Source of the DNA: Sneathiella chinensis
GTDB lineage: Bacteria; Pseudomonadota; Alphaproteobacteria; Sneathiellales; Sneathiellaceae
DNA length: 64,000 nt
Assembly (NCBI RefSeq): GCF_012720115.1
Contig: NZ_VNWN01000008.1
Coordinates: forward strand, 124,001-188,000
Reading direction: 5' to 3'
The position numbers and the translations under genes are program-made. The notes below the pieces were generated by a model. It was not told the DNA's origin and searched no databases. It saw only the letters and a program-made list of their open reading frames with translations. How positions within the stretch are numbered: position 1 is the first letter of the stretch; each line of letters starts with the position of its first letter. Positions 7,972 through 16,775 of this stretch are shown here, piece after piece.

Positions 7972-10071
7972 TCAGGCGGTTCCCGTCTGCGGTGGATGCG
8001 GATGCCCTTGCTCAAACGCGCCCTCCTGCCGGCCAACGGCCTGCCGCATGGCCTGAAGGACCGCCTCCAGATTGATCGGTTTTTTCAGCACCGCCGTCAT
8101 GCCGGCCCCAATAAGTTCCCGGTCGTTTTCCTCGGTATCATCGCCGGTCAGTGCCAGAACGGGAATGTTCCGATATCGCTCTCCCTGCCGAATAAGCCGG
8201 GTGGCCTCGATCCCGTTCATTTCAGGCATGTGCACATCCATGATCACCAGATCGAAGTCTCCCTCGTCCAGCGCATCAAGAACCTGCTGGCCATTTTCCA
8301 CCAGCACCACGGAATGAACCAGCGGCGACAGCATGGCATTGAGAAGGATCCGGTTTACAACGATATCGTCTGCGGCCAAGACCTTCAGGGACTTGAAACC
8401 TGCACTGGCGGTCACAGGCCTGTTCCTGACCTCGAACAGACCCCTGTCTGAAGAGGGCGCGGCCTCAGGGGCAGGCCCGGGTTCTGCAGCCCTGCAACAG
8501 GGCAGGCGAACCGTAAAGGCCGTTCCGGACCCCCGCTGGCTTGTCACATTGATGGTGCCGCCCATGGCTTCCACCAATGATTTGGTAATGGACAGCCCCA
8601 GCCCGGACCCGACGCGTTTCTCGGCGTCTTCGGTCCGCACAAAACGGTCATACAGGGTCTCGATATCCTCACTGCTGATCCCGACGCCGGTATCCTCGAC
8701 CGTCAGAACCAGATAGGAATTCTCGCCGTTTTCATCCCAGTTCACAATGACCGAGACAAACCCTTCCTGTGTGAATTTCAGACCGTTTCCAACCAGATTG
8801 ACCAGAATCTGTTCCGTTTTTTTCCGGTCCAGCAACACAAAGCGCGGGACAGGATTTGCCACATTCACCTGCAGGGTCACCGGATTGTTTTTCCGGCCTG
8901 TCTCCGCCACGCTCCGCACATTCGCCAACATCTCCCGAACATCGACGGGCGCCTTGTAAATGGCGATGGTCTTGCTTTCGGCCCGCTGCAGGTCAAGATA
9001 GTCGTTGATCAGACTGATAATATATTCACCCGACTGATGCGCTGTTCCGACAACCGACCGCATGGGTTCCTCAATGCCCTGATCCAGCAGATATTTCTGG
9101 GCCCCCAGCACCCCTTGCAGAGGAGAGCGGATTTCATGGGTCAGCATTTCCAGAAACTCTGACTTTTCCCGAAAGGCCGCGGCTTTCCGCTGCCGCGCCA
9201 GCATCTGTTCCCGCACATACAGAATGGCAAAGAACCAGATAATCAGGCAAAAGACGAAGGCCGCGAAAGTCAGCCATCGATAGGTCAGATACTGCTCTGA
9301 TTTCACCGGCCACCCGGCTTGCGGGATAACCGCCATTTGCCAAGACCCGTTGATCAGGCCCACATCCAGAAACAGGCTGTTATCTGTATCGTCGAACAGG
9401 GCCGGCTCCCCATAAAAGACCGCCCCCTTGGCGCCAAGACCATCCACCCCCCGAATCGCCAGCTTGTATTTTCGGGTAAAGTCGGCAAGACCCACCTCCC
9501 GGAACAGGGCATTGACATCAATCGGTGCCGCGATAAAGCCCCAGCTTTCCGTGCCGCCGGTCGGGCTGTTCAAGGTAACAGGGATGCGGGTAACAAAGGC
9601 CTGCCCGCCCTGAACCAGTTCAACCGGCCCGGCCAGAACGACCTTGCCTTCCTTGATGGTCCGAAAGGCGGCTTCCCGCTGGGCCAGGGGGGCCGTCCGA
9701 TAATCCAGCCCCAGCGCCGCCTCGTTTCCCTTCAAGGGATACATATAGCGAACCACCAGATTGGGGGCCGCGGCAATATTGCGAATAATCGGCTTGGTAT
9801 TCTGAACCGAGGCAGCCAGCTTCTCAAACTCTTCCTGACTGAGATCAGGGTTGGCGTTGATATAGGCCTGCATGCCGAATAACAGGAAAAAACTCTCGCT
9901 GATGTGGGAGGCAAGGCCGTTGCGAAAATCCCGAGCCTCCAAGAGGACGTCTTCCTTGAAGATCCGCCTTTCACTCTCCAGTTCCTTTCGCTCCAGATAC
10001 TGTTCCAGTATCAAAAGCGCCCCGGCCAACAGGCCCAGAAGGACTGACGATGTCACAACAAGTCTTTTCAT
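7972..10071 (-). CDS. CHASE-domain hybrid sensor histidine kinase with receiver
   Basis: A 699-residue inner-membrane sensor. An N-terminal membrane anchor (about residues 4-22) and a second span (about 266-286) enclose a periplasmic CHASE domain (LFGMQAYINANPD, NIAAAPNLVVRYMYP, GGQAFVTRIPV). The cytoplasmic part has a HisKA domain with the phospho-accepting histidine near residue 312 (THEIRSPLQG), a HATPase domain (N box NLVGNGLKF, G1 DTGVGIS, G2 GSGLGLSI) and a C-terminal receiver with the acidic pair ADD, phospho-acceptor Asp in VIMDVHMPEMNG and Lys in LKKPI. No DNA-binding domain or adjacent response regulator is present, so output probably passes through an Hpt protein encoded elsewhere. 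CHASE ligands are small molecules; here unknown. Confidence 0.93.
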   Translation of the reverse strand: MKRLVVTSSVLLGLLAGALLILEQYLERKELESERRIFKEDVLLEARDFRNGLASHISESFFLLFGMQAYINANPDLSQEEFEKLAASVQNTKPIIRNIAAAPNLVVRYMYPLKGNEAALGLDYRTAPLAQREAAFRTIKEGKVVLAGPVELVQGGQAFVTRIPVTLNSPTGGTESWGFIAAPIDVNALFREVGLADFTRKYKLAIRGVDGLGAKGAVFYGEPALFDDTDNSLFLDVGLINGSWQMAVIPQAGWPVKSEQYLTYRWLTFAAFVFCLIIWFFAILYVREQMLARQRKAAAFREKSEFLEMLTHEIRSPLQGVLGAQKYLLDQGIEEPMRSVVGTAHQSGEYIISLINDYLDLQRAESKTIAIYKAPVDVREMLANVRSVAETGRKNNPVTLQVNVANPVPRFVLLDRKKTEQILVNLVGNGLKFTQEGFVSVIVNWDENGENSYLVLTVEDTGVGISSEDIETLYDRFVRTEDAEKRVGSGLGLSITKSLVEAMGGTINVTSQRGSGTAFTVRLPCCRAAEPGPAPEAAPSSDRGLFEVRNRPVTASAGFKSLKVLAADDIVVNRILLNAMLSPLVHSVVLVENGQQVLDALDEGDFDLVIMDVHMPEMNGIEATRLIRQGERYRNIPVLALTGDDTEENDRELIGAGMTAVLKKPINLEAVLQAMRQAVGRQEGAFEQGHPHPPQTGTA

Positions 10072-10231
10072 TCCTCATCAGAATCAGCATTTTCGCCCTG
10101 TCAGACAAGGCTCCGCGCCAATCTATATCCTTATTACCTCTACCAATTTTGCCACGCTAGCATCTGCAAGGTAAATAATGAGTTAGGAAGAAAAAGAAAC
10201 TAAATAATTAAGTTAAAAGGCTGACTTGCTC

Positions 10232-10266
10232 CGAGGGGGCTAGAGCCCTACCTGCCAGCCCCCTCG
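10232..10266 (-). terminator. Candidate hairpin terminator after putA
   Basis: A perfect 10-bp inverted repeat, CGAGGGGGCT and AGCCCCCTCG, separated by a 15-base loop, lies 33 bases beyond the putA stop in the direction of putA transcription. It has no adjacent U-run, so termination would need to be weak or factor-assisted. The remaining gap up to the kinase start (10267-10298 and 10072-10231) is AT-rich between 10150 and 10220 and presumably holds the kinase promoter, but I see no convincing -35/-10 pair. Confidence 0.45.
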
Positions 10267-10298
10267 AAGCGTATGCCGCCCCTTTCCTCTACCGGCGC

Positions 10299-13200
10299 CT
10301 ACCCCTCAACAGACGCCAGAAGGGCAGCATTACCGCCGGATGCGGTCGTATCCACGCACAAGGCCCGTTCATGGACAAACGCCCGCCAATCGCGCCCGCC
10401 CGGCAGAAGCGGCAGCAACGGTCCGTCCCGGTCCGCCAGCGTCTGCCTGATTTTCCGCGCCTCGCCCAAGGGAATCCCCGCCGCGACGACCCCGGCCAGT
10501 TTCTCCAGCGTCCCCATTGCCCGAACGCAATCGGCTACCCGAACGGGGCGCACAATCCCGGACGGCAGCCCCGCCCCTTCCAGCGCCTGAAGCCCGGCCT
10601 CAGCCTCCGGTGAGGCATTCACCAGAAGGGCGCCATTGCCAGCCAGCAACAACGGGATCAGTAGATCAGCCCAATCATCCCCGGCCCCAACAACCGCAAA
10701 GACCCCGCGCCCGATGACATCAAGGGTATTGGCCTCGCCGGTCGGGCCGTTCAATTCACGGGTTGTCTGGCGGTATTCCTGCTGCCGGGTGAGGGCCGAC
10801 CTGACGGCCCCGGCCGCCTCACCGGAAAGCCGATCCGCATATCCCGCCAACAGGGACAGGCGATCCTCTGTGCCTTCCCATTTCAAGCGGGCAGTCCGGC
10901 AGGCATCCAGAACACGGGACAGGTCCGCACCCTCAGGTGCCTCAAGGGCGTTTGCGGCCTGATCTTCTGACCCGCCCTGTACCGGTGCATCCCCTTCGTT
11001 TCGAAGGCACAGGAACCGATGCAGGTAAAGCGGGCCGCCCGCTTTGGGGCCGGTGCCGGACAGGCCTTCCCCGCCAAAGGGTTGCACCCCGACCACCGCG
11101 CCGATCTGGTTGCGATTGACATAGAGGTTGCCCACAGCCGCCAGTCGGGCCACATCCTGCACCCGGCCATCGACGCGGGTGTGAAGCCCCATGGTCAGGC
11201 CGTATCCGGCCCGGTTCACATCCTCAACCACCCGTTCAATCTCCCCCGCCTTATAGGTGGCCACATGCAGAACAGGCCCGAAAACCTCTTTTTCCATCTC
11301 CGCGATCCCGGTAACCCGGAAGGCGGTCGGGGGTACAAAATACCCCTGTCCCTGCAGCCGCGCCGGAACCGGCAGTTTTTTGATCAGGCGGCCTGCGGCT
11401 TCCTGTTCGCGGCAATAATCGGCGATCCCGTCCCGCGCTTCCGCATCAATCACCGGCCCCAGATCGGCAGACAGGTTCCACGGGTTTTCCATACATAATT
11501 CATCCATGGCCCCTTCCAGCATCTCAAGAATGCGGGGGGCGACATCTTCCTGCACATACAGAACCCTGAGCGCCGAACAGCGCTGGCCTGCGCTCTGGAA
11601 GGCGGAAGCCACAATATCGCGGACGGCCTGCTCGGGCAGGGCGGTTGAATCCACAATCATGGCGTTCAGTCCGCCTGTCTCCGCAATCAGCGGCGCAAAG
11701 GGGTTCCCATGCGCGGCCATGCTGCGATTGATCAGCCGGGCCGTTTCCGTGGACCCGGTAAAACAGACGCCGTCAATATCCGGTGAAGACACAAGCCGCG
11801 CCCCAACCACGGCCCCGTCCCCCGGCAGAAGATGCAGGACATCACCTGGAATTCCGGCCCGGTGCATCAGGCCCACAAGGCGGGCCGCCACCAGCGGGGT
11901 CTGCTCTGCCGGTTTGGCGATCACCGCGTTGCCTGTGACCAGCGCCGCCACGATCTGACCTGTAAAAATGGCCAGCGGGAAATTCCACGGCGAAATACAG
12001 ACAAAGGTGCCGCAAGGGCCAAACTCCGGCCCTTCGGAAAGCCGGCCTGCCTCCAGCTCGTAAAAGCGGCAGAAATCGACGGCTTCGCGCAGTTCATTGA
12101 TGGCATCGAAAACGGATTTCCCCGCTTCCCGCATCAAAAGGGACATCAGTTCGATCCGGTTTTCCTCCATCAGGTCGGCAATCCGGCCCAAGGCGGCTGA
12201 TCGTTCTGAAACCGGCGTCGCGGCCCAGTCCCGCCCGGCCCCTCCGGCCAGTTCCAGCGCCGCCGTGATATCGGCCTCGCTCGCATCGACGGTCAGGCCC
12301 ACCTGTTCGTCAAGACGTGCAGGATTGTAAACCGGCCTGTCCGGCGTGGCCGTCATCTGCCCCCCGACGATGGGGCCCGCCTGCCAGACGGTGTCCCGGA
12401 ACGCGGTGCGGCCCGCCTCGTAGGCGGCCATCACATCCGGGTTCGGCAGGTTGATCCCGGCGGAATTCTGCCGGCCGTGATCATAGATATGGGCCGGCTC
12501 CGGCAGGGTCCTCCGGTGTTTCTTCCGCTCTTCCTGTAAGCGGGTCACCGGATCGCGGACCACATGCCGGGCCGGGACCTTCTCGTCCAGCACCTGATTG
12601 ACGAAGGAGCTGTTGGCCCCGTTCTCAAGCAGTCGCCGGACCAGATAGGCCAGAAGATCTTCATGCACCCCGACCGGCGCATAGATCCGGCAACGGGTTT
12701 TCCTGTTGGCGCGCACCAGATCATGCAGGGCCTCCCCCATGCCGTGCAGGCGCTGAAACTCGAACGCGTCCAGATCGCTCCCCGCCAGTTCCAGAATGGC
12801 GGAAACACTGTGGGCATTGTGGGTTGCAAACTGGGGATAGATGCGGTCCGTCATGGACAGCAGTTTCCGGGCGCAGGCCATATAGCTGACATCCGTTGCC
12901 GCCTTCCGGGTAAATACCGGATACCCGTCCAGTCCGCCCACCTGTGCAAGCTTGATTTCCGTATCCCAATAGGCCCCCTTGACCAGCCGCACCATGATCC
13001 GGCGATCAAGGCGGACAGACAGGTCATACAACCAGTCCAGCACATAAAAGGCCCGCGGGCTGTAGGCCTGCACCACCACGCCGAACCCGTCCCATCCGGC
13101 AAGGTCGGGGTCGGACAGGACCGCCTCGATCACATCCAGTGACAAATCCAGCCGGTCCGCTTCCTCGGCGTCCACATTGAACCCCATCTGGGCGTTCTTT

Positions 13201-14036
13201 GCCTGTTGCACCAGACTGGAAACCCGGGGCACCAGTTCCTTCATGACCCGGTCCCACTGCATAAACTCATAGCGGGGATGCAGGGCGGAAAATTTCACGG
13301 AAATGCCCGGATTATTGCGGATATCGGGGTCGGCGGCCCGTTCCGACAATCCGGTAATCGCCTTTGAATAGGCCAGAAAATACTTCTTGGCATCCCGCCC
13401 CGTCCGGGCTGCCTCTCCCAGCATATCGTAGGAATACTGATACCCCTTCTGCTCCATGCCCCGGGCGCGTTCCACGGCCTCGGCAATGGTGCGCCCCAGA
13501 ACGAACTGGTGCCCCAGTATCTTCATGGCCTGGGCAACCGCCTTGCGGATCACCGGCTCCCCCACCCGGCGGATCACGCTCCGAACATTCTGTACCACGT
13601 CCCAGTCCTCAGCCTTGGTCGGGGCGATCACCTTGCCGGTCAGCATCAGGGCCCATGTGGACGCATTGACAAGGGGGGAACTGGAATGCCCCACATGACG
13701 CGCCCAGTCCGCCGGGGCGATCTTGTCCTGGATCAGGGCATCGATGGTATCCTCGTCCGGCACCCTCAGCAGGGCCTCCGCCAGACACATCAGGGCGACG
13801 CCTTCCTCGGTGCTCAGGCCATATTCCCCAAGAAAGGTTTCCATCATTCCCGGCTTTTTCGCCCGCCTGAGCTGGCGTACCAGTTCCGACGCCTCATCCT
13901 CGATCCGGCGGCGATGTTCCTCGGGCAGATCCAGATACTGCTCCAGTTCCTGAAGGGCCTTGTCTTCGTTGCAGATGAAATGCGCGTTAATACGGGAACG
14001 CAGTAAAGCGGAATGCGAGCCGGATGGAACAGTCAT
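10299..14036 (-). CDS. putA: Bifunctional proline dehydrogenase / glutamate-semialdehyde dehydrogenase
   Basis: A 1245-residue PutA that oxidises proline to glutamate in two channelled steps, passing electrons to FAD/quinone and then NAD. The proline dehydrogenase barrel shows ISVKFSALHPRYEF, IMVRLVKGAYWD, THNAHS and FQRLHGMGEAL; the aldehyde dehydrogenase part shows CISPWNFPLAIF, FTGSTETARLI and the catalytic cysteine in SAGQRCSALR. About 240 residues beyond the dehydrogenase form the extra C-terminal domain of long type B PutAs, ending in CVDTTASGGNAALLAS. There is no N-terminal ribbon-helix-helix domain, so it cannot repress itself like the E. coli enzyme. I chose the ATG at 14036, preceded by AGAGGG; the open frame continues 25 residues further but is unlike PutA. 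The Lrp-type gene diverges from it. Confidence 0.95.
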   Translation of the reverse strand: MTVPSGSHSALLRSRINAHFICNEDKALQELEQYLDLPEEHRRRIEDEASELVRQLRRAKKPGMMETFLGEYGLSTEEGVALMCLAEALLRVPDEDTIDALIQDKIAPADWARHVGHSSSPLVNASTWALMLTGKVIAPTKAEDWDVVQNVRSVIRRVGEPVIRKAVAQAMKILGHQFVLGRTIAEAVERARGMEQKGYQYSYDMLGEAARTGRDAKKYFLAYSKAITGLSERAADPDIRNNPGISVKFSALHPRYEFMQWDRVMKELVPRVSSLVQQAKNAQMGFNVDAEEADRLDLSLDVIEAVLSDPDLAGWDGFGVVVQAYSPRAFYVLDWLYDLSVRLDRRIMVRLVKGAYWDTEIKLAQVGGLDGYPVFTRKAATDVSYMACARKLLSMTDRIYPQFATHNAHSVSAILELAGSDLDAFEFQRLHGMGEALHDLVRANRKTRCRIYAPVGVHEDLLAYLVRRLLENGANSSFVNQVLDEKVPARHVVRDPVTRLQEERKKHRRTLPEPAHIYDHGRQNSAGINLPNPDVMAAYEAGRTAFRDTVWQAGPIVGGQMTATPDRPVYNPARLDEQVGLTVDASEADITAALELAGGAGRDWAATPVSERSAALGRIADLMEENRIELMSLLMREAGKSVFDAINELREAVDFCRFYELEAGRLSEGPEFGPCGTFVCISPWNFPLAIFTGQIVAALVTGNAVIAKPAEQTPLVAARLVGLMHRAGIPGDVLHLLPGDGAVVGARLVSSPDIDGVCFTGSTETARLINRSMAAHGNPFAPLIAETGGLNAMIVDSTALPEQAVRDIVASAFQSAGQRCSALRVLYVQEDVAPRILEMLEGAMDELCMENPWNLSADLGPVIDAEARDGIADYCREQEAAGRLIKKLPVPARLQGQGYFVPPTAFRVTGIAEMEKEVFGPVLHVATYKAGEIERVVEDVNRAGYGLTMGLHTRVDGRVQDVARLAAVGNLYVNRNQIGAVVGVQPFGGEGLSGTGPKAGGPLYLHRFLCLRNEGDAPVQGGSEDQAANALEAPEGADLSRVLDACRTARLKWEGTEDRLSLLAGYADRLSGEAAGAVRSALTRQQEYRQTTRELNGPTGEANTLDVIGRGVFAVVGAGDDWADLLIPLLLAGNGALLVNASPEAEAGLQALEGAGLPSGIVRPVRVADCVRAMGTLEKLAGVVAAGIPLGEARKIRQTLADRDGPLLPLLPGGRDWRAFVHERALCVDTTASGGNAALLASVEG

Positions 14037-14152
14037 GAAAGTGCCCTCTTGTAAGCGACCGGGTGACCACAACCGCCGGTGTCGGCGGGTATAGAGTCTA
14101 AGATAGGGCAATCAAAACAGTAAATATGACCAAATAATTGATAATATAAACA

Positions 14153-14173
14153 CGATATTACTGTATACTATCG
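14153..14173. promoter_or_regulatory. Candidate PutR (Lrp-family) operator in the putA-putR gap
   Basis: In the 181-base AT-rich gap between the divergent putA and Lrp-type genes there is a 21-base imperfect dyad with arms CGATA...TATCG; seven of ten base pairs are symmetric around base 14163. A -10-like TATACT (14164-14169) for the plus-strand regulator gene lies inside it, so binding would interfere with that promoter. The position and dyad shape fit an Lrp-type autoregulatory site; no matching -35 at proper spacing was found. Confidence 0.4.
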
Positions 14174-14217
14174 GGAAACATGACAACTTTCCTGTCAATC
14201 AGCACGAAAACGGTCAA

Positions 14218-14676
14218 ATGGACAAGATAGACAAGAAAATACTGAAAGAACTTCAGACAGACGGGCGAATCACCATGACCGAATTGTCAAACCGGGTGGG
14301 ATTGTCCAAAACCCCGTGCATTGAACGGGTCCGGCGTCTGGAGGCCTCGGGCGTTATTCAGGGATATGGCGCCTATCTGGACCCCACCCGGCTGGAGGCG
14401 GGCCATATTGCCTTTGTGCAGGTCACCTTGAAAGACACCACCACCAGCGCCCTTCAGGAATTCAATCAGGCGGTCAAACGGGTTCCGCAAATTCAGGCCT
14501 GTCACATGATTGCCGGAAATTTTGATTATCTTCTCAAGGTTCGAACCCGGGATGTGGCCGAATACCGACAGTTTCTGGGCACCACCATCGCCCAATTGCC
14601 GCAGGTACAGCATACCAGCACCTTTATCGTGATGGAGGCGGTCAGTGATCGCCTGACCTTCTCCATCCCCGACTAG
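14218..14676 (+). CDS. putR: Lrp/AsnC-family regulator, probable proline-responsive PutR
   Basis: A 152-residue Lrp/AsnC transcription factor. The N-terminal helix-turn-helix is textbook (MDKIDKKILKELQTDGR, then SNRVGLSKTPCIERVRRLEASGVI), and the C-terminal RAM ligand-binding domain shows FVQVTLKD, VPQIQACHMIAGNFDYLLKVR and the closing FIVMEAV. These proteins form octamers that bind amino acids. Its divergent position next to putA is the arrangement seen for PutR, the proline-dependent activator of putA in alphaproteobacteria, which also explains why PutA here lacks its own DNA-binding domain. The symbol is inferred from context; the sequence itself only supports the family. Confidence 0.86.
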   Translation: MDKIDKKILKELQTDGRITMTELSNRVGLSKTPCIERVRRLEASGVIQGYGAYLDPTRLEAGHIAFVQVTLKDTTTSALQEFNQAVKRVPQIQACHMIAGNFDYLLKVRTRDVAEYRQFLGTTIAQLPQVQHTSTFIVMEAVSDRLTFSIPD

Positions 14677-14689
14677 CAGGCGGCTACGA

Positions 14690-15091
14690 TCAGGACGCAG
14701 CCTTCTGGTATTTCTCCAGCATCTCGCCCATCTTTTCATGCACCTTGTTGATGGCCTGAAGCGGCCGGACCATCACCTTGAAATCGGTGATCTTGCCAGC
14801 GTCGTTCCATTGGATCATGTCGATGCCATTAATCGTGATACCGTCGATTTCCGTCTGGAATTCAAGAACGGCGTCCGTCTCCCCGATCACTTCTCGCAAA
14901 TATTTGAAGGAAGATCCCCCCAGCACCTGAAAGGCGGCGGCCAGATATAGGGTAGTGATCCGGCGTCCCCGCTGCGGCGTGAAAACCACCGGCGAATGGA
15001 AGACCGCCTCGTCATCCAGCAGTGCTTCCAGCGCCTTGATATCCCCGGATTTGATGACCTCGTGCCATCTGTCAATTACCGGATGTCCCAT
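14690..15091 (-). CDS. SnoaL-like / nuclear transport factor 2-fold protein
   Basis: A 133-residue small protein of the SnoaL-like NTF2 fold. It begins MGHPVIDRWHEVIKSGD and continues LEALLDDEAVFHSPV, typical of the first helix and strand of this cone-shaped fold; the later IQWNDAGKITDFKVMVRP is the usual final strand pair. A strong GGGGAGGAAG ribosome site sits 5 bases before the ATG at 15091, which decides the start: the open frame reaches far upstream but that part is znuB read in another frame. Such proteins are often isomerases, hydrolases or ligand binders; nothing here identifies a substrate. It sits 44 bases downstream of znuB on the same strand, so co-transcription with the zinc genes is possible. 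Confidence 0.78.
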   Translation of the reverse strand: MGHPVIDRWHEVIKSGDIKALEALLDDEAVFHSPVVFTPQRGRRITTLYLAAAFQVLGGSSFKYLREVIGETDAVLEFQTEIDGITINGIDMIQWNDAGKITDFKVMVRPLQAINKVHEKMGEMLEKYQKAAS

Positions 15092-15135
15092 TTCTTCCTC
15101 CCCATCAGATATTTTTGACAGGGTATCAAAAACCG

Positions 15136-15942
15136 TCAGAAGGAAAACCTGTTTTTCAGAAGGGCGGACAGGGGCAACAGCACCGCAAACAGGATCGTTG
15201 CCGCCGTCACGATGGACGGGCCTGTCGGGGTATCCAGATAGGCCGATCCGAAAATTCCCCCAAATACGGCAACCAAGCCAAACAGCGCCGCCAGAATGGC
15301 CATGGCTTCGGGGCTGCGAACCCACTGCCGGGCCGTTGCGGCTGGAATAGCCAACAGCGCCGTGATCAGAAGAATGCCCACAATGCGGATCGACACCGCA
15401 ACCACAATGGTCATCAACATCATCAGCATCAAATTGACCCAGAAGGTCCGAACCCCTTCTGCCCGTGCCAGATCCTCGTGAATGGTCATCAGGGTCAGGG
15501 ACAGCCAGTTGCGGCACAGCAGGGCCAGAACCACCGCACCCCCGCCGTAAATCCAGTACAAGTCCCGAACCTGAACGGTCAGGATGTCGCCGAACAGATA
15601 GGAATGCAGGTCAAAGCGCTGATTGTCAGCGAAACTGATGGCGACCATACCAAGGGACAGGGCCGCATGGGCCAAAATCCCCAGCAACGTATCCGTCGCA
15701 AAGACCCGGGTATGTTGAAGCCACAGAAGAATCAGCGCAAAGCCGGAGCAGACAAGCACCGTCCCCAGATTGCTGCTGATACCGGTGAGCAGCCCCAACG
15801 CAATCCCAAGCAGGGCACTATGGGCAAGGGAATCCCCGAAATAGGCCATCCGCCGCCACACCACGAAACATCCCAATGGCCCTGCAATCAACGCGATGCC
15901 GATACCGGCAGCAAGGGCACGCAATACAAAAGGATCAGGCAT
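15136..15942 (-). CDS. znuB: Zinc ABC transporter permease ZnuB
   Basis: A 268-residue permease of the ABC-3 metal family, in the inner membrane with about eight hydrophobic segments. Family stretches are visible: GCFVVWRRMAYFGDSLAHSALLGIALG near the N-terminus and the coupling region around HEDLARAEGV, followed by LLITALLAIPAATAR. I place the start at the ATG at 15942, which overlaps the znuC stop by 8 bases; the longer open frame would add a His-poor, basic segment that is znuC sequence in another frame. With ZnuC it would import zinc delivered by a periplasmic ZnuA, whose gene is not in the window. Confidence 0.92.
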   Translation of the reverse strand: MPDPFVLRALAAGIGIALIAGPLGCFVVWRRMAYFGDSLAHSALLGIALGLLTGISSNLGTVLVCSGFALILLWLQHTRVFATDTLLGILAHAALSLGMVAISFADNQRFDLHSYLFGDILTVQVRDLYWIYGGGAVVLALLCRNWLSLTLMTIHEDLARAEGVRTFWVNLMLMMLMTIVVAVSIRIVGILLITALLAIPAATARQWVRSPEAMAILAALFGLVAVFGGIFGSAYLDTPTGPSIVTAATILFAVLLPLSALLKNRFSF

Positions 15943-16771
15943 GGGAGGAGCTTTCCGTTTTCGCCGAAGGGATATCTGTTTGTTCCTCGCCGGTCGTTTG
16001 CGGGGAGGGTTCAGGGTGACGACAGGCGTCGGCATGGGAATGATCGTGGGAATGACCATGAGAATGGGCATGATGGTCATGATGCTGGTAGCTCGCCATC
16101 AGTTGTGCCATGTCCGGGCCGAAAAGCGAGATAAACTCGGGGTCTCGGGTCACGGTCCTTGGCTCACCAATACAGCAGACCTCGTGGAACAGGCAAAGCA
16201 CATTCCGGGTGGAGGACATCACCAGATGCAAATCGTGGGACACCATCAGGACACTGATATTACGTTCCCGATAAACCGTTTCCAGAAGTTTGTAGAAGGC
16301 CAACTGCCCGGTGATATCCAGATTCTGCGCCGGTTCGTCCAGAACCAGAAGCTCCGGGTCATTCAACAACGCCCGTGCCAGCAGAACCCGCTGCAACTCG
16401 CCGCCCGACAGCACCGCCAGCGGCTTGTTCAGTGAGGGCTCGATCGCGGTTTCGGCGATTACCCGGTCCAACTCCTGCTGTTTCACCTTTTTCCGCAAGG
16501 TCAGGAACCGCCGGACCGTAATCGGGATGGTCGGGTCCGCCACCAGACGCTGCGGTACATACCCCACACGCAGACCCGGCCGGGTTGTCACATGCCCCTT
16601 GTCCGGGGCGTAAAAGCCCATAAGGCATTTTAGCAACATGGACTTGCCCGCCCCATTGGGCCCGATAATGGTCAGGAAGTCTCGCGCCCCCACATCCACA
16701 CTTACATCATCCAGAATGGTTTGCCGGTCGCGAATGACCGTCACATTTTTGGCCGAAATCAGATTTTCCAT
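15935..16771 (-). CDS. znuC: Zinc ABC transporter ATPase ZnuC with histidine-rich tail
   Basis: A 278-residue ABC ATPase that energises zinc uptake. Walker A is GPNGAGKS, the signature is LSGGELQRVLLARAL, Walker B is LLVLDEPAQNLD, and the switch histidine is in VMVSHDLH. After a normal ATPase domain (about residues 1-225) comes a tail rich in histidine (HHDHHAHSHGHSHDHSHAD and more), which could bind zinc at the cytoplasmic face. The ATG at 16771 is only four bases after the zur stop and puts the core at the expected position. The order zur-znuC-znuB is a single operon controlled by Zur. Confidence 0.94.
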   Translation of the reverse strand: MENLISAKNVTVIRDRQTILDDVSVDVGARDFLTIIGPNGAGKSMLLKCLMGFYAPDKGHVTTRPGLRVGYVPQRLVADPTIPITVRRFLTLRKKVKQQELDRVIAETAIEPSLNKPLAVLSGGELQRVLLARALLNDPELLVLDEPAQNLDITGQLAFYKLLETVYRERNISVLMVSHDLHLVMSSTRNVLCLFHEVCCIGEPRTVTRDPEFISLFGPDMAQLMASYQHHDHHAHSHGHSHDHSHADACRHPEPSPQTTGEEQTDIPSAKTESSSHA

Positions 16772-16775
16772 CAAC

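Noticed and set aside
14138-14169. TTGATA and TATACT as a promoter for putR
   Set aside because: The spacer would be 20 bases, too long for sigma-70; only the -10-like element was kept, within the dyad entry.
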